A DNA stretch of 64,000 nt from Termitomyces sp. T153 (Eukaryota > Basidiomycota > Agaricomycetes > Agaricales > Lyophyllaceae): contig JACKQL020000089.1 of the NCBI GenBank assembly GCA_018296165.2, positions 62,001 through 126,000 on the forward strand, given 5' to 3'. The number at the start of each line of letters is the position of its first letter. Positions within the stretch are counted from its first letter, which is position 1. The notes below the pieces were generated by a model. It was not told the origin of the DNA, did not search any database, and saw only the letters and a program-made list of their open reading frames with translations. Shown one piece after another: positions 33,240 through 43,718 of the stretch. A program made the translations under genes and the position numbers.

Positions 33240-34740
33240 CTACAGTGGTAGAGATTTGGGCTAGTCAGACTGCTTATTAATGTCTGGCTGAGGCATTTGT
33301 GGCAAACTCTCAGCCCAAGCCTTTTTGTAGCACAGTTCCTAATCACCTCCATAATTTTGAGGACGTATTTTCCAAGGCATTCTTTGATTCACTCCCAGAA
33401 CATAAGCAGTGGGATCATGCAATTAAGCTGATACCAGATGCAGAACCCTCTAGCTGCAAAGTCTATCTGCTTGCACTCCTGTGAGCAGGATGAGCTGAAC
33501 ACATTCCTACAGAGGAATCTTAGCTGTGGATAGATAAGACCCTCTAAGTCCCCAATGGCCTCCCCAGTCCTTTTTATTAAGAAGAAGGATGGGTCTCCTT
33601 GTCTGGTTCAGGATTATTGAGTCAATGCAATGACAGTAAAGAATTGCTATCCTTTGCCACTCATCTCAGAACTTGTCAACAACCTTCAAGGTGCATACTA
33701 CTTCATCAAATTGGACATCTGTTGGGGCTACAACAATGTGCACATCAAATAGGAAGATGAGTAGAAGGCAGTGTTCCAAACTGATTGTGGACTCTTTGAA
33801 CCTCTGGTGATGGATGTTCTTTGGCCTCACAAACAGCCCAGCCATTTTCCAGACTATGATGAATGACATTGTCTGTAATATGATTGCTGAAGGTGTTGTT
33901 TGCATGTACCTTGATGATACCCTCATCTAGACTGAGACCTTGGAGGAGCATTGCCAGGTCACATGCATTGTCTTGGGACACCTCCACCAACACCAGCTCT
34001 ATTTAAAGCCTGAGAAATGTGAGTTTGAACAGACTAAGGTGGAGTACCTAGGTTTGATCATCTCACATGGAATGGCCAAGATGGACCCCATTAAAGTGGC
34101 AGGTGTAGCAGAGTGGCCCGAGCCAAGGAACAAGAAGGAAGTACAGGCCTTTCTTTGGCTTGCTGGGTTTGTTCCATCATGCAAACCCCCTCTTTGACCT
34201 TACAGGCAAGGATGTAGCATGGCAGTAGGAGCAACCACAGCAAGCTGCCTTTGACACCCTCAAACAAGCTCTTACCTCAAAAACTATCCTCCTGTTTCCA
34301 GATGATGACTCTCCCTTCTGTGTTGAAGCAGATAGCTTGGACTTTGCTACAGGGGCAGTTCTTTCCCAGCAGTCAAAAGAGAATAGCAAGTGGCATCCAG
34401 TAGCCTTTTACTCCAAAAGCCTTAATGCAGCAGTAGAACAGAACTATAAGATCCATGACAAGGAGATGCTTGCCATTATTCCATCCTTTGAAGAATAGCA
34501 GCATTTCTTTGAGGGTGCACAGCATAATTTTGAAGTCTGGACAGACTACAAGAACATTGAGTACTTCCACATGGCTAACAAGCTGAATTGAATCTGGCTA
34601 ACTTTGACTTCTTGCTGCATCACAAACCCTGGACAGAGCATGGGCACACCAGATGCATTGTTCAGGCAGGCTGACCATGGCACAGGAGCATGGGATAATA
34701 ACAACATTGTCCTCTTCAAGCCTGAGCTCTTTGCTGGTCA
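33240..34740 (+). pseudogene. gypsy-2 reverse transcriptase and RNase H
   Basis: The linker LHNFEDVFSKAFFDSLPEH begins the domain at about 33340. RT motifs follow: LDICWGYNNVHI (motif A Asp kept, Cys where Arg is usual), LFEPLVM, and YLDDTLI at 33907-33927 with both Asp codons intact (GATGAT, no CpG) but a TAG directly after. EKCEFEQTKVEYLGLIIS closes RT. RNase H runs from about 34300 to 34600 with WHPVAFYSKSLN and HDKEMLAII. Stops are at 33525, 33620, 33750 and others. Confidence 0.8.
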
Positions 34741-34919
34741 TGCTCTAGAAGGTAGAAGGGATTGTGGTCCAAGGGGACAAGGCAAACATTCTCAGAGATA
34801 TTCAAAGAGGAAACCTGGAGGGTGTGCAAGAGGATGCTGTTGCCCAGGCTGCACAGGTCCTACAAGCTTGACAAGCAAGCAGAGTTAAATCTGTGCATGC
34901 AGATGAGTGGGGTCTTCAA

Positions 34920-35930
34920 GATGAGCTTCTGACCTTCTGAGAACACATCTATGTGCCTAACATTCTAAAACTTCACCAATGCATTGTAGAGCAACACCAC
35001 AACTCTTGGGTAGCTGGACATTCTAGAAGGTGGAAGACATTGGAGTTGGTATCCTGGAATTACTGGTGGCCTCAGATCTCCCAATACATAGACACCTACA
35101 CTAGCACCTGTGATCTCTGCCTCTGCACCAAGCATTGTTGCCAGGCACCCATGGGGTAGCTTCACAGCCTCCCTATTCCAGCTGCTTGCTGAATTGTTGT
35201 GTCAGTGGATTTCATTGTAGAACTCCCAGATGCTCATGGGTATGATGCAGTGATAGTAGTGGTGGATCTCTATGGCCAACAGCCCACTTTATTCTTACCC
35301 ACACACATGCTCTGCTTTGGGAATGGTTAGCCTGTATTGGAAGAATGTCTGGAAGGTCCATAGTCTGTCAGATGGGTACATCTCTGACCAAGGCCCCCAG
35401 TTTGAAGCACAGTTCACTTGGAAACTGTACTGCTTGCTGGGAGTGAAGCTCCATACTATCAGGCCTATCACTCTCAGTCAGATTGACAGACAGAATGTGT
35501 TAACCAGGAGCTGGAACAGTATCTCTGCCTGTTTTATAATGAGAGGCAGGATGACTGGGATGAGCTTCTGTCAGACACTGTGTTCCAGTACAACAATCAT
35601 GTTCACTCTTCTATGCAGATGACTCCATTCTTTCTGAACACTAGCAGGCACCCCCACATGGGATTTGAACCTTGGCCATGCCCCTCTGAGAATGACTCCA
35701 TCAACAAGTTTGTGAACTGGATGAAGAGGGTACAGAAGGAGGCAAAAGCTGCATTAGTAAAGAGGGCATGGCATGGTACTATGATTGCCATCAGACACCA
35801 GCCCCAGTTTACAAGCTGGGAGACCATTTGTACTTGGATAGCTCCTACATTAGGACAACAAGGCCATCCCAGAAGTTGTCACATCATCACCTTGGCCCCT
35901 TCATGGTGGAGAAGAAAGTAGGGCCTTTAG
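34920..35930 (+). pseudogene. gypsy-2 integrase
   Basis: The zinc-binding HHCC part reads QHHNSWVAGHSRRWKT, then WNYWWPQISQYI and CDLCLCTK (34953-35159). The catalytic core has VDFIVELPDAHGYDAVIVV (first Asp), ISDQGPQFEAQF (second Asp, about 35380) and NQELEQYL (Glu, about 35510). So the D, D and E positions survive in separate frames. Integrase would insert the cDNA. Frameshifts near 35290 and 35460. Confidence 0.75.
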
Positions 35931-36068
35931 CACACCAACTTAAGCTCCTGGCAGGCCTACTCCAATTGCACCCAGTCATCAATGTTACCAAGCTATTTCC
36001 AGCCCCAAAGGATCCAATCCCTAGCCACCACCCTAAGCCACCCCCCCACCACCAGTACTGGTCAAAAT

Positions 36069-36270
36069 GAGGAGGAGTATGAAGTGGAGGAAATTTTGGA
36101 TAGCAGGATATTCTGAGGGAAGTTGCAGTTCAAGGTGAAATGAAAGGAATATGGCATGTAGGACATTTCTTGGAAACCACAGGGCCAATGTACATGCACC
36201 AGCCCTGGTCTGGCACTACTACCATAGGCATCCCAATGCCCCAAAAGCCATTCAAGGCATCTATCCCATT
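36069..36270 (+). pseudogene. gypsy-2 C-terminal chromodomain
   Basis: One frame reads EEYEVEEILDSRIF, a stop, GKLQFKVK, a stop, KEYGM, a stop, then DISWKPQG. This is the chromodomain pattern (E-x-I-LDSR, K-x-K-x-YG, SW-x-P). The stops fall where Arg, Trp and a polar residue are usual. A chromodomain at the integrase end identifies the element as a chromovirus; it would target insertion to marked chromatin. Confidence 0.72.
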
Positions 36271-36334
36271 TCAGCAGCTGACTAGGCAATTTGTGGACTT
36301 CTTCTACATAGTATGTCAAGATGCACCATATGCT

Positions 36335-36344
36335 AGAGGAGAGG
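36335..36344 (+). promoter_or_regulatory. gypsy-2 polypurine tract
   Basis: AGAGGAGAGG three bases before the TG of the 3' LTR, the normal place for the plus-strand primer. Confidence 0.6.
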
Positions 36345-36347
36345 TGA

Positions 36348-36815
36348 TGTCAGGGGACATCCCACTTGTTTTCCTTTCTCCTCCTCCAGTTTTTATCAAA
36401 TTTCCCCTGTTATAGTTTTCCCTCATTCTTCTTCCTTTTCCCTATCTATTGCTCCTAGTTTCAGCCCTCATGCTGCACTGGTTCTCAAGAGCTACAGGCT
36501 AGTGCTGAAGGCACAGACCATAGCTTGTTCAGACAAGTGTGGCCACTTTGGCACTGCCACTAGTTTATGTAATTGCTGACCAATTGCTGACACATCACTT
36601 TTGTCTTTTTTCTGTCACACTGTACAGTTGGTCATGCTTCTGAAGCCTTTGAAGTGTCACACCTGGCCTAGGGAATCCCCAGAGATGTTCTCTTTGGATC
36701 TCCCTTTGCCAGGTGAGTAGTTATATCAGTAGACACTGTACAGTACTGAATAGACTCTGGATCTCCTTTTGCCAGTTGTGTAATTGAGCCACAGTCTCCA
36801 GAGATTGCCCTTACA
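36348..36815 (+). repeat. gypsy-2 3' LTR with an inserted hairpin
   Basis: 468 bp, TGTCAGGGGACATCCCAC to GAGATTGCCCTTACA. A palindrome from GAGCTACAGG to CCATAGCT (36490-36526) is absent at the same place in the 5' LTR. Confidence 0.82.
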
Positions 36816-38385
36816 CACATCAAGAGGCAGAGAGTTGGGAGTGGCATAAAGGCAACAATGTACCAATGAAGCAGATGGTGTTCCCAGGCTGAGACATGCT
36901 AACACAGCATGGGAGGAAAAGGTTACAGCCCAGCCAAGTCTGTGGTAGGTGAGGTAGCTTATATGTTAAAGAGAGTGCTCATGGTCTTAAGTTCCATGGA
37001 ACAAGCATCAACAACAGGAGATGTATTAGCAAATTCTACAGACAGACATGCAAACTGGTTAGCATCAAGTGGTGGATGTGTACAACTCATCCATTGCTTG
37101 ATTAAGAATCCTTTTCTACCTCAGGGATGGGGGCAGCAGAACCCACTGCTCTCACCAGGAATGGACCCATTGACACTCCATCTGGTATAGGTTAACCAGA
37201 AGCATTCTTAGCTGCAAGCAACTGCATGAGAAGCTCTTCTTGCTCAGACAGCAACAGGTAACAAACCTCCAGACCTTATAAACAGTAATGTGCCAAGTGC
37301 CTAGGCTTTCCACAACAATGGTAGAGGAGGGGCATTATAGAACATTGGCATGGAGTGTCAACATCCAGGGGTATGCTGGCTGGCAACAGTTGGGAGGAAG
37401 GGGCTGCATGCAAGGGCACTAAGGGGAGTGGGCAAGGCAACTGCAACAACACCAGATATCATTGAGAAAGACTGAGGGCAACACAGCTCATGCTTCAGCT
37501 CCATCAGTTGCCATTATTCTCAAGCCCCCTTGAACCAGGATCAATACATTCATTGTCAGGCCTGCCTTCTACTAGATTGTCAATACAGTCAATGAGGGTG
37601 GAATGCAGACCATCTTGAAAGGTAAGGCAGAGTTGGAAGCATCTGGATATCTCAATTGTTCAACCAATGCCTAGAAGGAGTCAATGTACTTGTCAAGCAT
37701 GTGCTTTCCTGTATATGAGCACTGGGTAAGGTGGGGAAAGGCACTCTAGAAGTGCCTGAAGACATTGAGAGATGTAAGGGTGACCTCTGGGAGCAGCAGC
37801 TCAATCATGCAGCTAGCAGAGGGGAATCCAAAGTATATTAGCAGGGTAGCCAATGATACAAATAGTAACTAATTACCTAGCAGAGGTGAATTCAAAGAGA
37901 ACAAGTCTAAGGATCCCTGCTGCTTGGTGCAGCACATCAGCAGGCAGCAGAGGCATGAGAACAACTGTACAGAAAGCCAGAGCTACCCCTAACCCTAGTA
38001 AGGTACTTGGCAAGACCCCACAGGAGGTTCTGAGGGTCCCTGGAGATCTCCAGGAGTCTGGAACAAGCCACAAAGATTGCTGCAGATGTCTGGAATGGAA
38101 GTCCCCTGACAGGAGATGGTGTTGGTGGTTTGATATAGCCCAGCAAATTTGGTAGTGTGTAGGGTGGGAGAGGCTTGTGTGGCCTGTACCTGGGTTTCTA
38201 GAACAGGCAGGTGGCTCCAGGCATTGTCCTGAGGGCCAGGGTCTGCAGGAGGAGCAACTGGACAGACTGTCTGGGTCATGGAGGCCAATAGAGACCAAAA
38301 GCAAATTCATGGGGAAGAAACAGCTCTAGGGGCAAAAAAGGTTCAATACAAGCTAGAGGGGGCTCCCAGACTAGCATGGATTCAT
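36816..38385 (-). pseudogene. gypsy-3: gag and leader relic, same family
   Basis: The N-terminal gag at 38288 (MASMTQTVCPVAPPADPGPQDNAWSHL, cut at NAWSHL) matches gypsy-1 gag at 19347. Minus-strand pieces from 37760 to 36816 give the gag C-terminal half, with DKYIDSF and LSEQEELLMQLLAAK matching gypsy-2. An LTR fragment (37773-37910) separates the two parts. The leader reaches about 38385. Nothing of pol remains. Confidence 0.6.
37773..37910 (-). mobile_element. gypsy-family LTR fragment inside gypsy-3 gag
   Basis: From TGTAAGGGTGACCTCTGG to AGAGAACAAGTCTAAGG, 138 bp, the inverted equivalent of 21673-21810. It is flanked by gag on both sides, so gag-LTR-gag is a rearranged join. Confidence 0.65.
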
Positions 38386-39111
38386 ATGGCCACCTGTATG
38401 ATCTTCCCTTAATAATAGAGCTCAAATAGAGTCTAAGAAGTAGAAAAACATAATTCATCATAACCCATTGCTTCATTTTTCCCAGAGGTGTATTTAGAAC
38501 AAAGACATAGAGCTTGAGTAGGATAGATGAATTTTCTGGAATGGAACCAGCTTGAGAAGGCAGAAGGAATAATTACAGAAAGTATGTGTACAATAGATAG
38601 AGTCAATGAGGAAAAAAGTGGACAGAAGGTGGAGGAGATAGAAAACTTTGCAAGTATATAAAGCATAGAATTGTCTATTTAATGAGAAATCACTTGGAAG
38701 AGTTAGAATATTGAAGACCTAACCAAATGAAGTGATGTTTGATCTGAATTTGATCATTGAGTTTAGAATATTATAGATGTAACAAAGGGAATCATTAAGA
38801 CATGATCACCACTTCTTATGTTACTTCCTGAAAGAATGAAGTTAAAAGCTTTATTTAACTGAAGCCAATATAGTTGAAATAATAGTAAAGACTTATGTCA
38901 GCTGATATAAACAATGAAAGGACTATAAGCAAAGAAAGACCTAGGTTGGAATGGTAAGAGAGAATAAGTGGAAAAGCTCCATTTCTCTAACAATCTTGAT
39001 TATTTAAAAGTGGGAATCTTACAAAAGAAAATCAAAGACTCAAGTAGACAAAGTTAGAATAGGTCTGGCTTTTAGTACAACATGAGCTGATGAAATAGGA
39101 GTTGATGAAAT
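38386..39111. repeat. left part of hairpin element copy D
   Basis: AT-rich sequence with decayed versions of the 58-bp repeat from about 38700 (GACCTAACCAAATGAAGTG, GATGTAACAAAGGG). No coding potential. It probably belongs to the non-autonomous element ending at 39481. Confidence 0.45.
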
Positions 39112-39440
39112 ACAAAGACTTAACCAAACAAAGTGAGGTTGAGTCTGGGATGAAGCACTGAGTAGAATATTGAGGACCTAACCAAACAAAGTGAGGTTGA
39201 GTCTGGGATGAAGCACTGAGTAGAATATTGAGGACCTAACCAAACAAAGTGAGGTTGGGTCTGGGATGAAGCACTGAGTAGAATATTGAGGACCTAACCA
39301 AACAAAGTGAGGTTGGGTCTGGGATGAAGCACTGAGTAGAATATCAAGGACCTAACCAAACAAAGTGAGGTTGGGTCTAGAATGAAGCACTGAGTAGAAT
39401 ATCGAGGACCTAACCAAATGAAGTGAGGTCTGGGATGAAG
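39112..39440 (+). repeat. 58-bp tandem repeat array, about six units
   Basis: Near-identical head-to-tail units of 58 bp, each with GACCTAACCAAACAAAGTGA then GTCTGGGATGAAGCACTGAG. There are no spacers, so this is a minisatellite. The last unit is shortened and runs into the hairpin. Confidence 0.92.
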
Positions 39441-39443
39441 CAA

Positions 39444-39481
39444 GAGCTACAGGCCCATGCCGAAGGCACGGGGCATAGCTC
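39444..39481 (+). repeat. terminal hairpin, copy D
   Basis: Imperfect palindrome GAGCTACAGGCCCATGCC-GAA-GGCACGGGGCATAGCTC over 38 nt. It marks the exact edge between CpG-poor repeat DNA and the host gene island. Possible Helitron-type 3' end. Confidence 0.75.
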
Positions 39482-40385
39482 GTTGATTTTAAAATAGAAG
39501 TTCAAACAAATCTTCAAGCAAATGATTAAGGTTCATTTATCAAATAAAACTCTAAAATGAAGTCTAGTCCGCGTTGTAAGCCTAGCTAATCCGCTCCCTA
39601 GGTATTCCGAGCCGCACGCCAAATGTTGCTTGACGGTCTCAAAATCCCCCCTTCCCTTTTATACCGCTCTTGTTGCGCACGGACCACAATGTCCCGTGCG
39701 TGCTCCTGTTGTCATCGTTGCCCGACGCCGACGATTTTTCTAGTTCCGCGTGGTGGGCAAAGGTTTGGTCCTGTCCCCCTCGCCCATTTTCTGTTCCTTC
39801 TCTCCCAAAATCCTTCTCTAACCTCCGCGTCCTCTCTCGGTCCAATCGATGGTCGAATTCTGTACGTGACTCGAGGGGGAGGAGGTGGTTGCCTGGGCTG
39901 GGGTGGGCGGGAGAGCGCTTTCTTGGCGTCGGTCAGGAAGTAACCGACCCGAGCTAGCACTGCCACCTGTTAGGCGAGTCCAGTGCGATCACTGTCTCGA
40001 TCACTGACGTGGACGAATCCTCACTCCTTCGCTCGTTGTGCTGCTCAGGCATTGTTTTTAGTGTCTTTTCTGGAATCATTGGTGTATCTTGTAAGTCCCC
40101 CTTCTGCCTACTGTTCTCGGCTTGATTTTGCTTACAGTTTTCAACAAAATTATTATTTTTATTGGTATATTGAGGGGGGACTTTTTCTACTTATTCCGTC
40201 GTTTCTCTTTGGTAAGAGACGGCACGGCGTAACAATATGATAAACATTACAAATCCATGATAAAGAAATAAGGATAATGAGGGATGGAGGATGATAAATA
40301 AGACCAAGTATGGCGAATAAATGGAAACATATCTGAGTGGTCATATGACGAGTTGAGTCCTGACACCACCTCCACGTACATACAA
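39482..40385. other. host intergenic DNA right of the first repeat island
   Basis: CpG returns at about 39568. Only overlapping short open frames are present on both strands at 39620-39960, without domain signal. The last 150 bp are likely 3' UTR of the minus-strand gene that ends at 40386. Confidence 0.5.
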
Positions 40386-41669
40386 TCATTGAGCGCCGGT
40401 GTAATTTGCAATTTCATCATAATTGTAACCAATTCTGACAATGAAAAATGCAATGTAAAGAAGAATATCTGCTGCCTCTTCTCTATCTTCCACTGTGTTG
40501 AGGGCATATGCTTTGCTGAGATGAAACTCTTGAATACCAAGTCTTGTCTCCGTCTCTTTTGGATTGACAACTCCAAGCTGTGAGAACGGGCCAAATAGGG
40601 AATGAAGCCATTCGACCTTGTAGGTCACCCAGCATACTCTAAACTGCGTCCCATTCACGCAGATTAGATATATGGTCCTGTCCTTCTTAGGAATATCCGC
40701 ATAACTCTTGGCAGTGTCTGTTTTCCTATATGCAAGCACAACTCGGTAAACCTGGGCATTGAGCTGAGATATATGCTGTGGTAGGATCTGTACGCGGTCG
40801 TGGCGCTTGACTTCAATTTCGGCAATAGCAACCACTTCGGGAGACTGAATTGTGGAGTTCGAGAATGCCTGGACAACAATACTGCCATCTGTCCAACAAG
40901 AATAAGTCCCCAGGGTTGTTGGTGTATTCTTGTATTTTCCTGGAGAGCGTCGGACTGCAGGGAATTGCTTTCCATCGGTTGTATCCAGTACCTCTTGAAC
41001 AGTGGTGAGAACCATCCTTATAAATGCAATGGCAGTATCATTTGCTTCAGCTTCATCAATGATGCGGACTGCTTGTTCTTCTATGTCTTCATATTTCTCG
41101 GGTTCGAAGTCGGGATCAGAGGGGTTTGTAGCTTCCGCAGAACTCTCCGTATATCTAACCTCCTTCCTGGGTCGAAGTCTGCCAGCCCAACGTTTAAAAT
41201 CCTCGGTTTGTACGGATGTCAGAACTGGCTTCCTCCGAAGGCTAGCAAGGCCACAGTAGACAGCCATTGATTCACTCGCTCCTTCCTTCTTGAGTCTCTT
41301 CAGAATCTCTGCATCCGGAAGCTGAAGGTCTTCTTCATGAAGCGCATTTAGAAGTACAGAGAGCCCAGGAGCTTTCAATGTTAGACCTTCCACCTTCTCG
41401 ATACCATCTGGGTGAAAATCCCAAAACCCCGTCGACAGAATGACAACTCCTAATTGAAGGAGATTGTTTCCTTCCCACAGACTACCTGACTTGTTGCCAT
41501 AATTTTCGAGGAGAATAGTAGAATTATGATTTGTCAGGAAGCGTTCAAAATGCTTGTCCGTTGATGGATAGACTTGCTGTTGATTAGACATGCGGCTTCG
41601 GCCTGGTAAAAGAGGCTTCGTCCTGAAAGGTACTATAATATCCTCGGTTGACGCGGCCATATTGTTCAA
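40386..41669 (-). CDS. hypothetical 427-aa protein with a putative PD-(D/E)XK-like nuclease fold
   Basis: An intronless frame of 427 codons from ATG 41669 (a second Met at residue 27 is possible). There is no signal peptide or membrane helix in the main body. Residues 255-350 have the layout of a PD-(D/E)XK core: an acidic TDGS (Asp 261), then VVAIAEIEVKRH with E-x-K (Glu 286, Lys 288), a helix with QHISQLNAQVYR (Gln 302), and a strand pair TIYLICVNGTQFRVCWVTY. This arrangement is seen in large fungal families of unknown role. The assignment is by pattern only. Residues 180-210 are acidic. The gene lies at the edge of the repeat island but has normal CpG and no breaks. Function is unknown. 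Confidence 0.75.
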   Translation of the reverse strand: MNNMAASTEDIIVPFRTKPLLPGRSRMSNQQQVYPSTDKHFERFLTNHNSTILLENYGNKSGSLWEGNNLLQLGVVILSTGFWDFHPDGIEKVEGLTLKAPGLSVLLNALHEEDLQLPDAEILKRLKKEGASESMAVYCGLASLRRKPVLTSVQTEDFKRWAGRLRPRKEVRYTESSAEATNPSDPDFEPEKYEDIEEQAVRIIDEAEANDTAIAFIRMVLTTVQEVLDTTDGKQFPAVRRSPGKYKNTPTTLGTYSCWTDGSIVVQAFSNSTIQSPEVVAIAEIEVKRHDRVQILPQHISQLNAQVYRVVLAYRKTDTAKSYADIPKKDRTIYLICVNGTQFRVCWVTYKVEWLHSLFGPFSQLGVVNPKETETRLGIQEFHLSKAYALNTVEDREEAADILLYIAFFIVRIGYNYDEIANYTGAQ

Positions 41670-42460
41670 GGAAGTTGGATGGATAGCGGAGTGTCAAGGG
41701 AGGATGCAACCAAGGGTGATAAATTGTCCGTTGGATCAACTTTTTGAAGTGTATCTATATGGCATGCCACATAATGGCAAACATTACCATCGTCATGAGT
41801 AGCTTTCAAGCTGCTAGATCAGAAAGAACAAAACCTTCAACACGACGTTACCACACGGCCATCCCCGTAAGGCAATCAATGTCACAAAAAGTCAATTGTG
41901 AATAACGAAGTGGGATTAACCTTAATGTTCTTTTGCCATAAGAACACACAAGGACTACAATACTAAGTAAATCCACTTTTATTTATAATAACATTCCTTC
42001 AAGCGATTCTTATTCTTGGAAAGCAATCACAAGGGGTTGATCGAGATAAAAGTAAACGTGTTAGTGTGGCGATAGGTGGTGACTGACCAAGCTCCAATGG
42101 CGACCGTGCCGAACATAGCAATCACAATTGACAAGTTCCAAGATCAGTATGCTTCTTGTGTACAGGTCTGCACAGGAGAGGATAAACTGTCGCCAGAACA
42201 GAAACAAAAGCAGAAATGATTATTATTCACACTGGCACACATGATGAAATTGCCAATGTATATATACGATGATACATCGCTTACATGGCCAGAAGCGGAT
42301 TTTTTTTGTGCTTTGAATGGCTACAAAAGAAAGTCTTGTTTTGGAGGACCACTTGACACATTCTGGATTTCGGAATCGGACGGTGCACGTTGCTGAGTCA
42401 TCATTTGTTTTTTTTTAAATACGGGCACTCAAGCTTTTAAGTTTCAATACCACACCTGCC
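41670..42460. other. divergent intergenic region
   Basis: Shared upstream region of the minus-strand 427-aa gene and array gene A. No gene is seen. A TATATATACGATG stretch at about 42255 and a T-tract at 42300-42307 are possible promoter parts of gene A. Confidence 0.45.
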
Positions 42461-43311
42461 ATGCATCTTGTCAATAATCCACTCTATAAACGCTCCTTAG
42501 AAGAGTCCGACCCAGCTCTCTGGTCCCCAAACGACGTTGAAGCCCTTGTAATCCCTGGGCTTTCTTCTTATCAGTCCCCACGAAGACGTGTTCCAGACTT
42601 CCCTCACCGTCGGCCAGTAGAGCGATGTCTAGAAAAACTCCAGATTATGGATCGTCACACACACAGTGAAAGAGCTATGTTCTCGAAGATATTTGACCTG
42701 ATCGAGTACGCCATGCAACGCGTCGGCAGAGACAGACAAGTTTCTGTTGTCAATGATGGCTCTCCCAAGATCGAGGTCAATGGCGAAAGCTTCAGTATAC
42801 CCTTCCATCTTGGATGCACCGTCAATGATAGCCCTATATTTCATCTTATCGACAGTTTTGCGCGATATGAAGAGCGTCGTCAGCTGGTTCCAGATTTGGA
42901 GCATGTCGCGCAAGACGAAGTTTCCACAGATGGATTCGATGTTGCTGCTCTGATTGCACAGGCTGCGAATCAGAAGGAGTGGTCTTCCGGGCCAGATGGA
43001 ATCTATAAGGTCAATTACATCATCCTTACTTTATCATTACATTGATCCTAGTTGTTTTTCCCTCCCTTCAGGCTCATGTTCTATACCCCACCTCCACTTA
43101 CAAGAAATTGGTTTTATTGACAGGCTGGGTTCCATACAAGACTGTGGTTGCCCTCAGGGAAGGTCATGAAACACTTGAGCCCATCACCCTCAGTCGTGAG
43201 CTCATCGACGTCCCCTGTGATCCTCACTGCGACTGGAATGAGATTGTTCTTTTCCAGATCATTGCAGGCCTTATTGACGAAAGTACCAAACTCTCAGCGA
43301 AGAGGGTGTGA
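42461..43311 (+). CDS. array paralogue A, two exons, 262 aa, unknown family
   Basis: Exon 1 is 42461-43009 (183 codons), intron 43010-43071 (GT..AG, 62 nt), exon 2 43072-43311 (TGA). The start MHLVNNPLYKRS is shared by all four array members. Conserved blocks are SDPALWSPNDVEALVIPG near residue 18, VVNDGSPKIEVNGESFSIPF near 95, a basic and acidic middle, and VPYKTVVALREGHETLEPI in exon 2. No known domain, signal peptide or membrane segment is seen; the protein looks globular and cytosolic. It is the first of four direct copies spaced about 1.24 kb apart. Function unknown. Confidence 0.82.
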
Positions 43312-43718
43312 CGGATATTCAACCTACTATCACAATGTTGTTACATCGCTTATTTGACATCAGAATCTTGCTATTCCGATGAATGTGCATAATCCCTTCT
43401 ATTCAAAATCTCTGATAGGACCAAGGTCCAGACCAAAAGACATTATGAACAACGGCCGTCGGAGTCTGTGTCGCTGCTGTGAGTATGTGAAAACTCAGTG
43501 CCCTTCAATTTTGATCCATACATGATCATCAACAACGAACGTCAACAAGCTCAGCGTTTTTACAAAGAAACGCACCAGCAGTGCCCATTGAGTGACCGAC
43601 AAAAGACGATTTCTGGATTTTGGAACTGAGAGTGGTCGGAGTGTGAACTTTGCTTAGTTTTTAATCGTTGGTTCTTCCAAGTACAGAAAATTTCCAAGTG
43701 TTGAGAATTACAGTTGCC
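43312..43718. other. array spacer A-B
   Basis: Contains the shared spacer motif CAACGAACGTCAACAAGCTCAGCG (shortened in places) just upstream of gene B, as in the other spacers. Probable promoter of gene B. Confidence 0.5.

Larger units (their letters stand above)
29450..36815 (+). mobile_element. gypsy-2: near-complete chromovirus (Ty3/gypsy) relic with both LTRs
   Basis: Layout is 5' LTR 29450-29890, primer site 29893-29903, gag, protease, an inserted X element (31892-33013), reverse transcriptase, RNase H, integrase, chromodomain, polypurine tract and 3' LTR 36348-36815. Excluding the insertion it is about 6.2 kb, normal for a chromovirus. Each coding domain has stops or frameshifts, mostly C to T or G to A. 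No target duplication flanks it (TCTGT and CACAT). Confidence 0.85.

Noticed and set aside
39112..39440. CRISPR-like array
   Set aside because: Units abut with no unique spacers, the unit is 58 bp, and the DNA is eukaryotic. It is a minisatellite.
39623..39966. overlapping open frames on both strands in GC-rich host DNA
   Set aside because: No frame has conserved motifs, and they overlap each other in opposite directions.
40800..41270. 156-aa plus-strand open frame
   Set aside because: Antisense shadow of the 427-aa gene.
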